64,000 nt of DNA from Agromyces aureus (GTDB lineage: Bacteria > Actinomycetota > Actinomycetes > Actinomycetales > Microbacteriaceae): contig NZ_CP013979.1 of the NCBI RefSeq assembly GCF_001660485.1, positions 4,278,001 to 4,342,000 of the forward strand. The letters are read 5' to 3'. A program made the translations under genes and the position numbers. This document shows, in pieces, positions 35,632 to 45,660 of this stretch (the stretch's first letter is position 1; each line of letters opens with the position of its first letter). The notes under the pieces were generated by a model, which saw only the letters and a program-made list of their open reading frames with translations, searched no databases and was not told the origin of the DNA.

Positions 35632-36999
35632 TCAGTGGTGGAAGGTCGTCTTGATGCCGGGGTGCGGCATCGGCGACGCGAGCGAGTCGAGGAAGGCCGT
35701 CTCGATGCGGATGTCGCGCAGGAGGTCCTCGGCCAGGTCGTGACTGAGCCCGTTACGGCTGACGATGCGCATCACCGTCTGGTCGGACTGGTCGCCCGAG
35801 AGCGGATAGGCCGGCACGAGCCATCCGCGGATCCGGAGGCGTTCGGAGAGGTGGTACAGGGTCCATTTGTCGGTGTGCCCCGGCTTCAGGCGCCACGCGA
35901 AGACGGGGATGTCGCTGCCGTCGGTCAGCAACTCGTAGGCGTCCATGCGGCCGATGGCGCCCGAGAGGTAGCGCGCGACATCCTGCGTCGTCTGCTGGAT
36001 CTCTCGATAGCCGTTCCGGCCGAGCCGGAGGAAGCGGTAGTACTGCAGCAGCACCTGCGCGCCCGGGCGCGAGAAGTTCAGCGCGAACGTCGGCATCTCC
36101 CCGCCCAGGTAGCTCACCCGGAACACGAGGTCGTCGGGCAGCGCCGCGACGTTGCGCCAGACGACCCAGCCGACGCCCGGGTAGACGAGCCCGTACTTGT
36201 GCCCCGACGTGTTGATCGACTGCACGCGCTCGACGCGGAAGTCCCACTCGAGTTCGGGTTGCAGGAACGGCGCGACCATGGCCCCCGACGCGCCGTCGAC
36301 GTGCATCGGGATGTCGAGGCCGGTCTTCGCCTGGATCGCGTCGAGCTTCGCGGCGATCGCGGTGACCGGCTCGTAGGCGCCCGTGTACGTGACGCCCATG
36401 AGCGCGACCACGCCGATCGTGTTCTCGTCGACGACGTCCTCGAGCCCCGTGCCGTCCATGAGCGGGTGCTCGTCCGACGTCGGGATGAGGCGCATCTCGA
36501 CGTCGAAGTAGTTGCAGAACTTCTCCCAGCACACCTGCACGGCCGAGCTCATGATGAGGTTCGGCTTCTCGGTCGACTGCCCGGCCGCGCGCCGTGCGTG
36601 CTGCCATCGGCGCTTGAGGGCGAGGCCCCCCAGCATGCACGCCTCCGACGATCCGATGGTCGAGGTGCCGATCGCGTCGCGGTGGTCGGGCGCATGCCAC
36701 AGGTCGGCCAGGATCCGCCAGCAGTACTCCTCGATCGCGGCCGTCGCGGGATACTCGTCCTTGTCGATCATGTTCTTGTCGAACGCCTCGCTGTAGAGGC
36801 GATCGGCATGCTCGTCCATCCACGTGCCGACGAAGGTCGCGAGGTTGAGCCTGGCATTGCCGTCGAGCATCATCTCGTCGCTGACGATGCGGTAGGCGGT
36901 CTCCGGCAGCATCGATCCCTCGGGGATCTCGGTGTAGCGCGCCGTGGTCGACTCGCCGATCCGGCTGAATGTGGGCAGGAGCGCGTCGTCCGGTGTCAC
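35632..36999 (-). CDS. gadB: Glutamate decarboxylase
   Basis: 455 residues from GTG 36999, chosen because AAGGAGAG lies five bases upstream; earlier frame lacks a start signal. The PLP lysine is in SINTSGHKYG (Lys 268), and HVDGASGA holds the cofactor Asp. It decarboxylates glutamate to GABA, using a proton, in the cytoplasm. Normal family length. Not next to a GadC antiporter; its downstream partner is a YrhK-like membrane protein. The trait may relate to acid or osmotic stress since a betaine importer follows, but this is speculative. Confidence 0.94.
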   Translation of the reverse strand: MTPDDALLPTFSRIGESTTARYTEIPEGSMLPETAYRIVSDEMMLDGNARLNLATFVGTWMDEHADRLYSEAFDKNMIDKDEYPATAAIEEYCWRILADLWHAPDHRDAIGTSTIGSSEACMLGGLALKRRWQHARRAAGQSTEKPNLIMSSAVQVCWEKFCNYFDVEMRLIPTSDEHPLMDGTGLEDVVDENTIGVVALMGVTYTGAYEPVTAIAAKLDAIQAKTGLDIPMHVDGASGAMVAPFLQPELEWDFRVERVQSINTSGHKYGLVYPGVGWVVWRNVAALPDDLVFRVSYLGGEMPTFALNFSRPGAQVLLQYYRFLRLGRNGYREIQQTTQDVARYLSGAIGRMDAYELLTDGSDIPVFAWRLKPGHTDKWTLYHLSERLRIRGWLVPAYPLSGDQSDQTVMRIVSRNGLSHDLAEDLLRDIRIETAFLDSLASPMPHPGIKTTFHH

Positions 37000-37200
37000 T
37001 GTCTCTCCTTCGAGCGATCGGTCGGCTCCGACCCTGAAAGCGCACACGGGAGCCGACGACCGAGCGGGCACCTGCTCCCCCGGGCCGGTCACCGTCTTCC
37101 CGGCAGACGATACGCCTCCCGCATCGAGCGCGACACCCCTCGATCAGGTCACCGGGCGAGCGGATGCCGCGGGCAGGCGGTCCGCGTCGGCGTAACCCCC

Positions 37201-37605
37201 TCAGCGAGTGTCGTTCGCCAGCAGCACCGTGCAGTCGGCGCAGAGGCCGAACACGTCGACGACGTGGGCCGCACGGGTGAACCCGTGTTCGCCCGCGACG
37301 CGGTGCGCCCAGGCCTCGACCTCGTCGGCCTCGATCTCGACGGTGCGGCCGCAGTTGCGACAGATGAGGTGGTGGTGATGGCCGGTGGTGCTGCAGGCCC
37401 GGTAGAGCGCCTCGCCGTCGGGGGACTGCAGCGAGTCGGCCTCGCCCGAGGTCGCGAGATCGCCGAGCGCGCGGTAGACGGTCGCGAGGCCGATCGGCGA
37501 TCCGGTCGCGTGCAGCGACGAGTGCAGCGCCTGCGCGCTGATGAAGCCGTCGGTGCCGTCGAGGGCCTCTCGAACGGCTTCGCGTTGCCAGGTGTTGCGC
37601 TTCAT
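37201..37605 (-). CDS. zur: Zinc uptake regulator of Fur family
   Basis: 134 residues. Winged helix at 1-70 (REAVREALDGTDGFISAQALHSSL, then GLATVYRALGDLATSGEADSL). Metal part: HHHHLICRNC (His 76-79, Cys 82 and 85) and CADC (122-125). Located at the end of the zinc uptake operon and overlapping the permease stop by four bases, it is most likely Zur, which represses znu genes when zinc is enough. Fur proteins are hard to tell apart by sequence alone, but the Zur box at znuA supports it. Confidence 0.88.
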   Translation of the reverse strand: MKRNTWQREAVREALDGTDGFISAQALHSSLHATGSPIGLATVYRALGDLATSGEADSLQSPDGEALYRACSTTGHHHHLICRNCGRTVEIEADEVEAWAHRVAGEHGFTRAAHVVDVFGLCADCTVLLANDTR

Positions 37606-38444
37606 GCGGTGCGTGCGTCCTCTGCCGTCTCCACGGGAATCGCGGATGCCCTCCACGGTAGCGCGCGCAGCTTGGAACCGGCGAGCGCGATGAGCAGGAA
37701 CGCGGTCGCCGTGAGCACGATCGCCGGGCCCGCGGCGATCGCGAACGCACGCGAGGCGAGCACGCCGAGCACTCCGGATGCCGCGCCGATCACGGGTGCG
37801 ACCACGAGCATGCCGCGGTACGTCGTCGTGACGACCCGCGCCGCGGCGGCCGGCGCGGCGATCAACGCGATCGCGAGGATCGCACCGACGGCGGGCAGCG
37901 CGCTCACGACCGTCGCGGCGGTGAGCGCGAGCACGAGCAGCTCGACGGGCCATTCGCGGTACCCGGCGGCCCGGAATCCGGACTGGTCGAAGGTCGAGAA
38001 CACGATGCGGCGACCGAAGACCACGACGAGCACGAGTGCGGCGACCGCGACGCTCGCGGCGAGCACGATGTCGCCGTCGCTCACCGTGAGGATCGAGCCG
38101 ACGAGCAGCGACTCGGGCTGCACGGGCAGGCTCGGCACGACGGCCGCGAGGATCGCCCCCGCCGCGAAGCCGCCGGTGAGCACGATGCCCGCCGCGACCT
38201 GCGCACCCTGGTTGCGCACCCGCGCGATGCCCGTCATCACGAGCACCAGCACGACGGATGCCGCGGCGGCCCCGAGCGGAACGCTCACGCCGAGTGCGGC
38301 CGCCGCCACAGCCCCTGGGTAGGTGCCGTGCGTGAGCGCCTGGGCGAAGAAGGTACGCCTGCGCAGCACCACGAGGCATCCGACGAACCCGCCGAGGGCG
38401 CCGATGACGATGGAGGCGAGCATGGCCCGCTCGAAGTAGCTCAT
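37602..38444 (-). CDS. znuB: Zinc ABC permease, second
   Basis: 280 residues, eight to nine hydrophobic helices, ABC-3 family (ZnuB/MntB): [21 protein letters not shown] at the start and [20 protein letters not shown] near the middle. It overlaps the other permease (ATGA at 38441) and zur. Together the two permeases may form a hetero- or homodimer pore with one ATPase. It differs from the first in sequence and is not a recent duplicate. Confidence 0.88.
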   Translation of the reverse strand: MSYFERAMLASIVIGALGGFVGCLVVLRRRTFFAQALTHGTYPGAVAAAALGVSVPLGAAAASVVLVLVMTGIARVRNQGAQVAAGIVLTGGFAAGAILAAVVPSLPVQPESLLVGSILTVSDGDIVLAASVAVAALVLVVVFGRRIVFSTFDQSGFRAAGYREWPVELLVLALTAATVVSALPAVGAILAIALIAAPAAAARVVTTTYRGMLVVAPVIGAASGVLGVLASRAFAIAAGPAIVLTATAFLLIALAGSKLRALPWRASAIPVETAEDARTA

Positions 38445-39391
38445 GCGGCCCGCTCCCCCATCGCCCGGTCGACGGATGCCGCGCTCGATGCGGACGAGTC
38501 GGGCGAGCCGGCGCCGGCACCCGCGCGCGCACCCGCGCGCCGCTTGCCGGCGTCGCGCGCCAGCCGAACGAGGAGCACGACCGCGTAGGCGAGCACGAAG
38601 ACCGCGACGACCGTGCTGCCGGCGGGCAGGTCGACGCCCGCGCCGACGCTCGCGGCGAAGCCGGTCGCGAGGCCGAGCCACGAGGCGAGGGCCGCGAACA
38701 CCCCGGCGATGGGGAACAGCAGCCACAGCCGGCCGATGATCAGGCGCGCGGCCGCGCCGGGCACGACGAGCAGCGCGAGCACGAGCAGCGACCCGACCGT
38801 GCTGGCGCCGGCCACCACGACGAGCGCGACGGCCACGTTGAGCGCGAGGTCGAGGCCGAACGCCGAGTCGCCCGCCGCGCGGCTGCCGGCCGGGTCGAAC
38901 GCCCGGAACACCTGCTGCTTGGCCGTGAGCGCGACGAGCAGCAGCGCGACCGCCGAGACGACGACGAGCGGCACCACGTCCGCCGGCGGGATCGTGAGCA
39001 CGCGGCCGAAGAGGAGTTCTTCGAGGGCGCCGGCGTAGTCGTCGCTCTTGGAGACCACGATCACACCGATGCTGAACGCGGCGGTCAGCACGACCGCGAT
39101 GCCCGCGTCGTTCGCGACCCCCGACCGCATGAGCCAGGTGAGCAGCACCGCGCCGATGAGGGCGGCGATCGCCGCACCGGGGAGCACTCCGGCTGCGCCG
39201 CCGACTGCGAGCCCGACCGCGAGGCCGGGGAACACGGCGTGCGTGAGCCCGTCGCTGATGAACTCGAGACCGCGGAGGTTGACGAGCACGCCGACGACGC
39301 CGGCGATGACCGACAGGACGAGCATCACCAGCAGCGCGCGACCCATGAACGGCAGTGCGAACGCACTGAACAGCGCCTCGACCGCACTCAT
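38441..39391 (-). CDS. Zinc ABC permease, first
   Basis: 316 residues, ABC-3 family, with [19 protein letters not shown] and [18 protein letters not shown] as family segments. It has a long polar C-tail rich in Ala/Gly/Arg/Ser. It starts 50 bases after the ATPase gene. The pair of distinct permeases with one ATPase and one binding protein is like mntBC-type systems and suggests a heterodimeric channel. Confidence 0.88.
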   Translation of the reverse strand: MSAVEALFSAFALPFMGRALLVMLVLSVIAGVVGVLVNLRGLEFISDGLTHAVFPGLAVGLAVGGAAGVLPGAAIAALIGAVLLTWLMRSGVANDAGIAVVLTAAFSIGVIVVSKSDDYAGALEELLFGRVLTIPPADVVPLVVVSAVALLLVALTAKQQVFRAFDPAGSRAAGDSAFGLDLALNVAVALVVVAGASTVGSLLVLALLVVPGAAARLIIGRLWLLFPIAGVFAALASWLGLATGFAASVGAGVDLPAGSTVVAVFVLAYAVVLLVRLARDAGKRRAGARAGAGAGSPDSSASSAASVDRAMGERAA

Positions 39392-39440
39392 GCGCGGCCA
39401 CTCCCCCGCGCGGCCGACCGCGTGTATTCCGGATGCGGCA

Positions 39441-40217
39441 TCAATGCCCCTCGTGACCCGGCACGACGAGCGTGTGCTCGTCGATCTCGACCTCGACGCC
39501 CTCGAAGCACCGCTGCACGTTCGCGAGGTTGAGGGCGTCGGAGACCGGACCGAACGCCGTCTGACGCCGGTTCACGAGCAGCACGAGGTCGCAGACCTCG
39601 CGCGCGAGCTCGAGGTCGTGGGTCGACACGAGCACCGCGACGCCGTCGGCCTTCAAGCGACGAAGCGTCGCCACGAGCGCGTCGCGGTTGGGCTGGTCGA
39701 GCCCGTTGAACGGCTCGTCGAGCAGCAGCAGGCGCGGATCCGCGGCCAGGGCCCTGGCAAGCAGGCCGCGCTGACGCTGGCCGCCGGAGAGCGACCCGAA
39801 GCGCTTGCCCGCGAACGCCGAGAGCCCGACGGTCTCGAGCGCGTGCCGCACGGCCTCTCGATCGGCGCGGCCCGGCCAGCGGAGCAGGCCCAGTCGGCGG
39901 TAGCGCCCCTGCATCACCACCTGCTCGAGGCTGATCGGGAAGTCGACGTCGAACTCGATGGTCTGCGGGAGGAAGCCGACCATGCCGCGATCGGCATGCG
40001 ATGCCTCGGCGCCGCCGTCTCCGAGTGTCATGCGCCCGCGGGTGAGCGGCACCAGACCCAGCACACCGCGGAGCAGGGTCGACTTGCCGGCGCCGTTGGG
40101 GCCGATGACGGCGACGGCCTCCCCCGGGGCGATGGCGAAGTCGAGTTCGCTGACGCCGTCCCCGCCGGGGTACGTGAACGCGGCCCCCTCGAAGCGCAGC
40201 ACGGCGTTCGGACTCAT
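39441..40217 (-). CDS. znuC: Zinc ABC transporter ATPase
   Basis: 258 residues. Walker [10 protein letters not shown], signature [15 protein letters not shown], Walker B LLLLDEP, H-loop STHDLE. It is the metal-type (Mn/Zn) ATPase. It is encoded four bases after the binding protein. Confidence 0.93.
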   Translation of the reverse strand: MSPNAVLRFEGAAFTYPGGDGVSELDFAIAPGEAVAVIGPNGAGKSTLLRGVLGLVPLTRGRMTLGDGGAEASHADRGMVGFLPQTIEFDVDFPISLEQVVMQGRYRRLGLLRWPGRADREAVRHALETVGLSAFAGKRFGSLSGGQRQRGLLARALAADPRLLLLDEPFNGLDQPNRDALVATLRRLKADGVAVLVSTHDLELAREVCDLVLLVNRRQTAFGPVSDALNLANVQRCFEGVEVEIDEHTLVVPGHEGH

Positions 40218-40221
40218 GGGG

Positions 40222-41292
40222 TCATCCTTGCAGTGACGCCGGGAGCGTGGAAGGCTCCACGCCCCACGACTCGACGATCAGGCGCGTGTTGTGGATCTGT
40301 GAGCCGAGGTAGGTCGCGCCCTCGGTGCCGGCCTCGCCGAGCGAGTCGCCGTAGAGGGCGTCGGGGCCCGAGTAGACCGTCACGCCGGCCTCGCGGGCGA
40401 TCGCCTCGGCGGCCTTCGGCGAGAGCGACGCCTCGGAGAAGACGGCCTTCGTGCCGGTGGCCGTGATGGCCGCGACGAGCTCGTCGATCTCGGCGGCGCT
40501 CGGCTCGGCGTTGTCGTCGAAGCTCGGAATCACGCTGCCGACGAAGACGAGGCCGTAGGCGTCGACGTAGTACGTGAACGCGTCGTGGTTGGTGACGAGC
40601 AGGCGCTCGGCCGCGGGCACCTGGTCGACGCTCTGCTCGATCCAGGCGTCGAGGTCGTGCAGGCGGGCGAGGTAGGCGGTCTCGGCGGCGTCGAGGGCCG
40701 CGGTGTCGACGCCCTGAAGCCCCGCGAGCCCGTCGGCGATGTTCTCCACCATGTCTTCGGCGAGCTCGGGATCGGTCCAGATGTGCGGGTTGCCGGCACC
40801 GTGATCGTGGCCGTGGTGGTCGTCGGGCGCGGCCTCCGTCGCCGAGTCGGCGTGGTCGTCGGTCGCGGCCTCATCGCCGTGGTCGTGATCGTGGTCGTCG
40901 GTCGCGAAGAGCTCGATGCCCGTGCTCGCGTCGATCAGCACGCCGTCGAACCCCGACGCCTGCAGGGCATCGTCGAGCCAGGACTCGAGACCGGCGCCGT
41001 TCATGACGACCGCATCGGCGTCGGCGAGGGCGAGCAGCTGCGCGGCCGACGGATCGAAGCTGTGCGCGCTCTGGCCGGGCGAGAGCAGCTGGGTCACCTC
41101 GGCGTCGTCGCCGACGAGCTCGTGCACGAAGTCGCCGACCTGCGTGGTGGTCGCCACGATCTGCACCCCCTGCGCCTCGCCGGATGCCGCGGGGGAGGCG
41201 CACCCGGAGAGCACCAGCGCGCCGGCGCCGATCGTCGCGAGCGCGGCGAGGGTCGGCAGCGTGCGGGCGGATCGGGGCGCGGGGTTGCTCAT
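40222..41292 (-). CDS. znuA: Zinc-binding lipoprotein
   Basis: 356 residues. Lipobox LSGC (Cys 31). Metal ligands are expected at His 76 (GQSAHSFDPS), His 169 (NPHIW) and the His of NHDAFTYYVDAYG. A His/Asp-rich loop (about 131-164, with DHDHDHGDE and DDHHGHDHG) is typical of zinc-type binding proteins and helps tell ZnuA from MntA. It is the first gene of the operon. ATG 41292 is seven bases past a -10 and under a Zur box, so a leaderless Zur-repressed message is likely. Confidence 0.94.
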   Translation of the reverse strand: MSNPAPRSARTLPTLAALATIGAGALVLSGCASPAASGEAQGVQIVATTTQVGDFVHELVGDDAEVTQLLSPGQSAHSFDPSAAQLLALADADAVVMNGAGLESWLDDALQASGFDGVLIDASTGIELFATDDHDHDHGDEAATDDHADSATEAAPDDHHGHDHGAGNPHIWTDPELAEDMVENIADGLAGLQGVDTAALDAAETAYLARLHDLDAWIEQSVDQVPAAERLLVTNHDAFTYYVDAYGLVFVGSVIPSFDDNAEPSAAEIDELVAAITATGTKAVFSEASLSPKAAEAIAREAGVTVYSGPDALYGDSLGEAGTEGATYLGSQIHNTRLIVESWGVEPSTLPASLQG

Positions 41293-41299
41293 GACCTCG

Positions 41300-41328
41300 A
41301 ACCTACGCTTATTGATAATGATTGTCAA
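41300..41328 (-). promoter_or_regulatory. znuA promoter with Zur box
   Basis: Minus-strand -35 TTGACA (41323-41328), 17-base spacer, -10 TAGGTT (41300-41305), seven bases, ATG. The near-palindrome TTGATAATGATTGTCAA (41312-41328) covers the spacer and -35 and fits the Zur consensus. It is the only such site I found in the window. Confidence 0.85.
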
Positions 41329-41402
41329 AACCATCACGACGTGTTGCGAGTCGGTGAAATCTGTCCACACGAATCTCGCACTTGTCGGTCGGCCGTGCGA
41401 GC

Positions 41403-41906
41403 ATGAGGCACGTGGATACGACCACCCCCTCACTCACGTTGCGCCCGTTCACCGTCGACGACGCCGAGCGTCTGCTCTCCGGCGAGGTCGACCCGCGCGA
41501 CGGCTGGGAGGGCGGCTACTCGTTCACCGAGGAGCCCGAACTGCTGCGCGAGTACGTCGACGCGGTGCGCGATGCGGGCGATCCGGCGCCGTTCGGCCCG
41601 TATCTCGTGCACCTCGTCGACGGCGGCATCACCGGCGCGGCCGTCGGCGGCGTGAACCTGTTCGGCCCGCTCTCCGACGACGGCGCCATCGAGTTCGCCT
41701 TCGCGCTCGTGCCCGCAGCGCGCGGTCGCGGCCTCGCCGATCACGTCGTGCGCGAGGCGCTCGCGCTCGCCCGGGCGAACGGAGCCCGCATCGTTCGGGC
41801 CGAGGCCGAGATCGCGAACCTTCCGGCTCGCCGCGTGCTCGAACGCTCGGGCATGGGGGAGTGCGCCCGCACCGACGGGTCGATCACCTACGAGATCCGC
41901 TACTGA
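41403..41906 (+). CDS. GNAT-family N-acetyltransferase
   Basis: 167 residues from ATG 41403; GTG 41412 is also possible. The acetyl-CoA site is in FAFALVPAARGRGLADHVVREAL (RGRG loop) and RVLERSGM is the C-terminal RimJ/RimL pattern. It transfers acetyl to an amino group of a protein or small molecule; the substrate cannot be told. The gene is divergent from znuA and has no visible link to zinc. Confidence 0.85.
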   Translation: MRHVDTTTPSLTLRPFTVDDAERLLSGEVDPRDGWEGGYSFTEEPELLREYVDAVRDAGDPAPFGPYLVHLVDGGITGAAVGGVNLFGPLSDDGAIEFAFALVPAARGRGLADHVVREALALARANGARIVRAEAEIANLPARRVLERSGMGECARTDGSITYEIRY

Positions 41907-41930
41907 CGCGGATCGAGACCAGCGCCCTGG

Positions 41931-43355
41931 CTACTCCAGCAGCAGCGCCGGCTCCTCGATGATCGATGCCACGTCGGCGACGAAGCGCGACACGACGTCG
42001 CCGTCGACGACCCGGTGATCGAACGAACCGCCGATCGTCGTCACGAAGCGCGGACGCACCTCGCCGTCGACGACCCACGGCTTCTGCTTGATCGTGCCGA
42101 GCGCGACGATGCCGACCTCGCCGGGGTTCAGGATCGGCGTGCCGGTGTCCATGCCGAAAACGCCGATGTTCGTGATGGTGATCGTGCCGCCCTGCATCTC
42201 GGCCGGCTGCGTCTTGCCCTCGCGGGCGGTCAGCGTGAGCTGCTCGAGCGCGGTCGCGAGTTCGACCATCGACATGTCCTGCGCGTTCTTGACGTTCGGC
42301 ACGATGAGCCCGCGAGGCGTCGCCGCAGCGATGCCGAGGTTCACGAAGTGCTTGACGATGATCTCGTCATCGGTCCACTGGGCGTTGACCGTGGGGTTGC
42401 GCCGCACGGCCCACAGCATCGCCTTGGCCATGATGAGCAGCGGCGAGATCCGCACGCCGGCGTAGTCGGGGGAGGCCTTGAGTCGCTTGAGGTACTCCAT
42501 CGTGCGGGTCGCATCGACATCGACGAACACGGAGACATGCGGCGCGGAGTATGCGCTCTGCACCATCGCGGCGGCGATCGCCTTGCGCACGCCCTTCACG
42601 GGAATGCGGGTCTCGCGGTCCGAGGGCGCCTCGGGCGTCTGGATGTTGCGGAACACGCTCGCCTGGCTCGCCTCGCGGATCACGTCGTCGCGCGTGATGT
42701 CGCCGATCGGTCCGGTGGGGGCGACCCGTGAGAGGTCGACGCCGAGATCCTTCGCCAGCTTGCGGATCGGCGGCTTGGCGATCACCGGCACACCGGAGTC
42801 CGGGCGCGGGGCGACGGGCGCGGGCGTGCCACCGGCCGGGGCCGACGCGGCCGCGGGAGCCGGGGGCGGCGTGGGCGCGAGGTGTTCGTGCGCGCCTCCG
42901 GGCGACGGATGCCGCTGTCGACGCCGGGTGCCCGAAGGGCCGGACGCGCCGTGGCCGACGAGCACGGCGCCGCCGCCCTCCGACGGGGCCGACGCGTGCG
43001 ACGCGACCGTGGCGGGCGCCGCAGCCGCGGGAGGAGCGGCGGGCTGCGCACCGGCCGCCGGGGCGGCGACCTGCTCGGACGTGGGAGCCGACGCGGCCGG
43101 CGAGCCCGCGGCATCCGCCGTCTGGATCACCAGGATCGGCGTGCCGACGTCGACCGTGGTGCCCTCGCCGACCAGCAGCTCGGTGACGACGCCCTCGAAC
43201 GCGCTCGGCAGCTCGACGAGCGACTTGGCCGTCTCGATCTCGACGAAGACCTGGTCGAGCGCGATGGCATCGCCGGGGGCGACCCGCCACTGCACGATCT
43301 CGGCCTCGGTGAGTCCTTCACCGACGTCGGGCAACGGGAACCGGATCTCAGTCAT
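41931..43355 (-). CDS. bkdB: Branched-chain 2-oxoacid dehydrogenase E2
   Basis: 474 residues. Lipoyl domain at 1-80 with the modified lysine in [11 protein letters not shown] (Lys 44), then a Pro/Ala-rich linker (about 85-190), a peripheral-subunit-binding domain (about 190-230, [21 protein letters not shown]) and the acyltransferase domain ending [12 protein letters not shown] with the catalytic His-Asp. It passes acyl groups to CoA. Third enzyme gene of the operon, 57 bases after E1-beta. No E3 gene is in the window. Confidence 0.92.
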   Translation of the reverse strand: MTEIRFPLPDVGEGLTEAEIVQWRVAPGDAIALDQVFVEIETAKSLVELPSAFEGVVTELLVGEGTTVDVGTPILVIQTADAAGSPAASAPTSEQVAAPAAGAQPAAPPAAAAPATVASHASAPSEGGGAVLVGHGASGPSGTRRRQRHPSPGGAHEHLAPTPPPAPAAASAPAGGTPAPVAPRPDSGVPVIAKPPIRKLAKDLGVDLSRVAPTGPIGDITRDDVIREASQASVFRNIQTPEAPSDRETRIPVKGVRKAIAAAMVQSAYSAPHVSVFVDVDATRTMEYLKRLKASPDYAGVRISPLLIMAKAMLWAVRRNPTVNAQWTDDEIIVKHFVNLGIAAATPRGLIVPNVKNAQDMSMVELATALEQLTLTAREGKTQPAEMQGGTITITNIGVFGMDTGTPILNPGEVGIVALGTIKQKPWVVDGEVRPRFVTTIGGSFDHRVVDGDVVSRFVADVASIIEEPALLLE

Positions 43356-43412
43356 GTGTCCACCCTCGCAGTCGATCTATGCCGACATCGTCATATCGGT
43401 TTCGTGTCGTCG

Positions 43413-44513
43413 TCAGTACGCGAGCGCACGGTCGACGGCTTCGAGCACCCGGTCGGGGCTCGGCAGGTACTCGGTCTCGAGTGCCGCAGGGGGGAACGGC
43501 GTGTCGAAGCTCGAGACCCGCAGCACGGGAGCCTCGAGCGAGTAGAACGCCCGCTCGGCGACGGTCGCGGCGATCTCGGATCCGACGCTGACCGAGCCGT
43601 AGGCCTCTTGCGCGACGACGAGGCGACCGGTGCGGCCGACCGATTCGAGCAGCGGTCCGTAGTCGATGGGGGAGAGCGAGCGCAGGTCGACGACCTCGAT
43701 GCTCGTGCCCTCTTCGCCGGCGATGTCGGCGGCCTGCAGCAGTGTCGAGATCATCGCGCCGTGGCCGACGACCGTGACGTCGGTGCCCGAACGGATGACG
43801 CGGCTCGAGTGCAGCGGCACGCCCGAGTGGTCGAGGTCGACCGGCCCCTTCGGCCAGTACCGGCTCTTCGGCTCGAAGAACAGCACGGGGTCGTTCGACG
43901 CGATGGCCTCCTGGATCATCCAGTAGGCATCGTGCGGGCTCGACGGGCTCACGACCCGGAGGCCGGGCGTGTGCGCGAAGTAGGCCTCGGGGCTCTCCTG
44001 GTGGTGCTCGATCGAGCCGATGTGCCCGCCGTAGGGCACGCGGATGACGATCGGCATCGAGATCGAGCCGTCGTGGCGCAGGGTCATGCGCGAGAGCTGG
44101 GTCGTGATCTGGTCGAAGGCCGGGAAGATGAAGCCGTCGAACTGGATCTCGATGACCGGCCGGTAGCCGCGCATCGCGAGGCCGATGGCCGTGCCGACGA
44201 TGCCGGACTCGGCGAGCGGCGTATCGAGCACGCGGTGATCGCCGAACTCGGCCTGGAGCCCCTCGGTGACGCGGAACACGCCGCCGAGCGGCCCGATGTC
44301 CTCGCCCATCAGCAGCACCTTGTCGTCGGCGCGCAGGGCTTCACGGAGGCCCGCGGTGATGGCCTTCGCCATCGAGAGCGTCTGCACGCCCTTCGCGCCG
44401 GGCTCTGCGGATGCCGCGGGCTCGCCGTTCGCCGGCCCAGGCACGTTCGTCTCGGTCGCCACGATCGGTTCGACCGCTCCGGCCTGCAGCTGCTCCTCGA
44501 TGTCGGTGCTCAC
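43413..44513 (-). CDS. bkdA2: 2-oxoacid dehydrogenase E1 beta
   Basis: 366 residues from GTG 44513, overlapping the E1-alpha stop (GTGA). Transketolase-type PYR domain: ALRADDKVLLMGEDIGPLGGVFRVTEGL, then ESGIVGTAIGLAMRGYRPVIEIQF and the C-terminal domain GTDVTVVGHGAMISTLLQAA. The N-terminal 50 residues are an acidic Ala/Pro-rich extension. It forms the heterotetrameric E1 with the alpha subunit. Confidence 0.93.
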   Translation of the reverse strand: MSTDIEEQLQAGAVEPIVATETNVPGPANGEPAASAEPGAKGVQTLSMAKAITAGLREALRADDKVLLMGEDIGPLGGVFRVTEGLQAEFGDHRVLDTPLAESGIVGTAIGLAMRGYRPVIEIQFDGFIFPAFDQITTQLSRMTLRHDGSISMPIVIRVPYGGHIGSIEHHQESPEAYFAHTPGLRVVSPSSPHDAYWMIQEAIASNDPVLFFEPKSRYWPKGPVDLDHSGVPLHSSRVIRSGTDVTVVGHGAMISTLLQAADIAGEEGTSIEVVDLRSLSPIDYGPLLESVGRTGRLVVAQEAYGSVSVGSEIAATVAERAFYSLEAPVLRVSSFDTPFPPAALETEYLPSPDRVLEAVDRALAY

Positions 44514-45652
44514 GCTGCACCTCCTTCGAATCCGGTCTCGTACGCCTGGAGCCAGGCCGCCTGCTCCGCCATGAGCGGGTGCGGTTCGCTGTACACGTGC
44601 TTGAAGATGGTCTCCCGCGTGGGAACCGTCACCTCGAGGGCGCGCTTGCGGACGTCGCTCGCGACATCCGCCGCCTCTTCGTCGGCCGAGGCGAAGAACT
44701 CGGCCGACGCACCGCGGGACTCGAGCCACGCGCGGTAGCGGATGATCGGGTCGCGCTCGGCCCAGTAGGCGACCTCGTCGTCGGTGCGGTACTTCGTGGG
44801 GTCGTCGGCCGTGGTGTGCGCGCCCATGCGGTAGGTCAGCGCCTCGATGAAGCTCGGGCCCTGGCCCGAACGCGCCTCTTCGAGGGCGACGCGTGTGGCG
44901 GCGTAGCTCACGAGCACGTCGTTGCCGTCGATGCGCAGGCTCGGCATGCCGAACCCGGCGCCGCGGAGCGAGAGCGGGGTGCGCGACTGGCGCGAGACGG
45001 GCACCGAGATCGCCCACTGGTTGTTCTGCACGAAGAAGACCTCGGGCGCCTGGTAGCTCGCCGCGAACACGAGCGCCTCACTGGCGTCGCCCTGCGAGGT
45101 CGAGCCGTCGCCGTAGTACACGAGCACCGCGGCATCGGTCTCGGGGTCGCCGGTGCCCGAGGCGCCGTCGAACTTGATGCCCATGGCGTAGCCGGTGGCG
45201 TGCAGCGTCTGCGACGCCAGCACGAGCGTGTAGAGGTGGAAGTTGCCGTTCTCGGCGGGATTCCACCCGCCGAGCGTCGCGCCGCGCAGCAGGCCGAGGA
45301 TTCGCACGGGGTCGAGCCCGCGGATCATGCCGACGATGTGCTCGCGGTACGACGGGAAGATGTGGTCCTGCGGGCGCGAGGCGCGCGCGGAGCCGACCTG
45401 CGCGGCCTCCTGGCCGTGGCTCGGCACCCACAGCGCCAGCTGCCCCTGCCGCTGCAGGTTCGCGCCGGTGATGTCGAGGCGACGCGAGATGACCATGTCC
45501 CGGTGGAACTGCTCGAGCGTCGCGTCGTCGAGCGCCTCGATCAGCGGGAGGTAGGCCTCGGCCTCGGGGGAGGGCCGAAGCGCTCCCTCGGGGGTCAGCA
45601 GTTGCACCGTCGGCGCGGTGAATTCTCGTTCCTGGGCGACCACGGGTTTCAC
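44510..45652 (-). CDS. bkdA1: 2-oxoacid dehydrogenase E1 alpha
   Basis: 380 residues. The thiamine diphosphate motif is YYGDGSTSQGDASEAL with QNNQWAISVPVSRQSR. It resembles branched-chain E1 alpha (ALWVPSHGQEAAQVG). It decarboxylates the 2-oxo acids of valine, leucine and isoleucine. It starts eight bases after the HisC-like aminotransferase stop, so that gene heads the operon. Confidence 0.93.
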   Translation of the reverse strand: MKPVVAQEREFTAPTVQLLTPEGALRPSPEAEAYLPLIEALDDATLEQFHRDMVISRRLDITGANLQRQGQLALWVPSHGQEAAQVGSARASRPQDHIFPSYREHIVGMIRGLDPVRILGLLRGATLGGWNPAENGNFHLYTLVLASQTLHATGYAMGIKFDGASGTGDPETDAAVLVYYGDGSTSQGDASEALVFAASYQAPEVFFVQNNQWAISVPVSRQSRTPLSLRGAGFGMPSLRIDGNDVLVSYAATRVALEEARSGQGPSFIEALTYRMGAHTTADDPTKYRTDDEVAYWAERDPIIRYRAWLESRGASAEFFASADEEAADVASDVRKRALEVTVPTRETIFKHVYSEPHPLMAEQAAWLQAYETGFEGGAA

Positions 45653-45660
45653 GCTACCCG

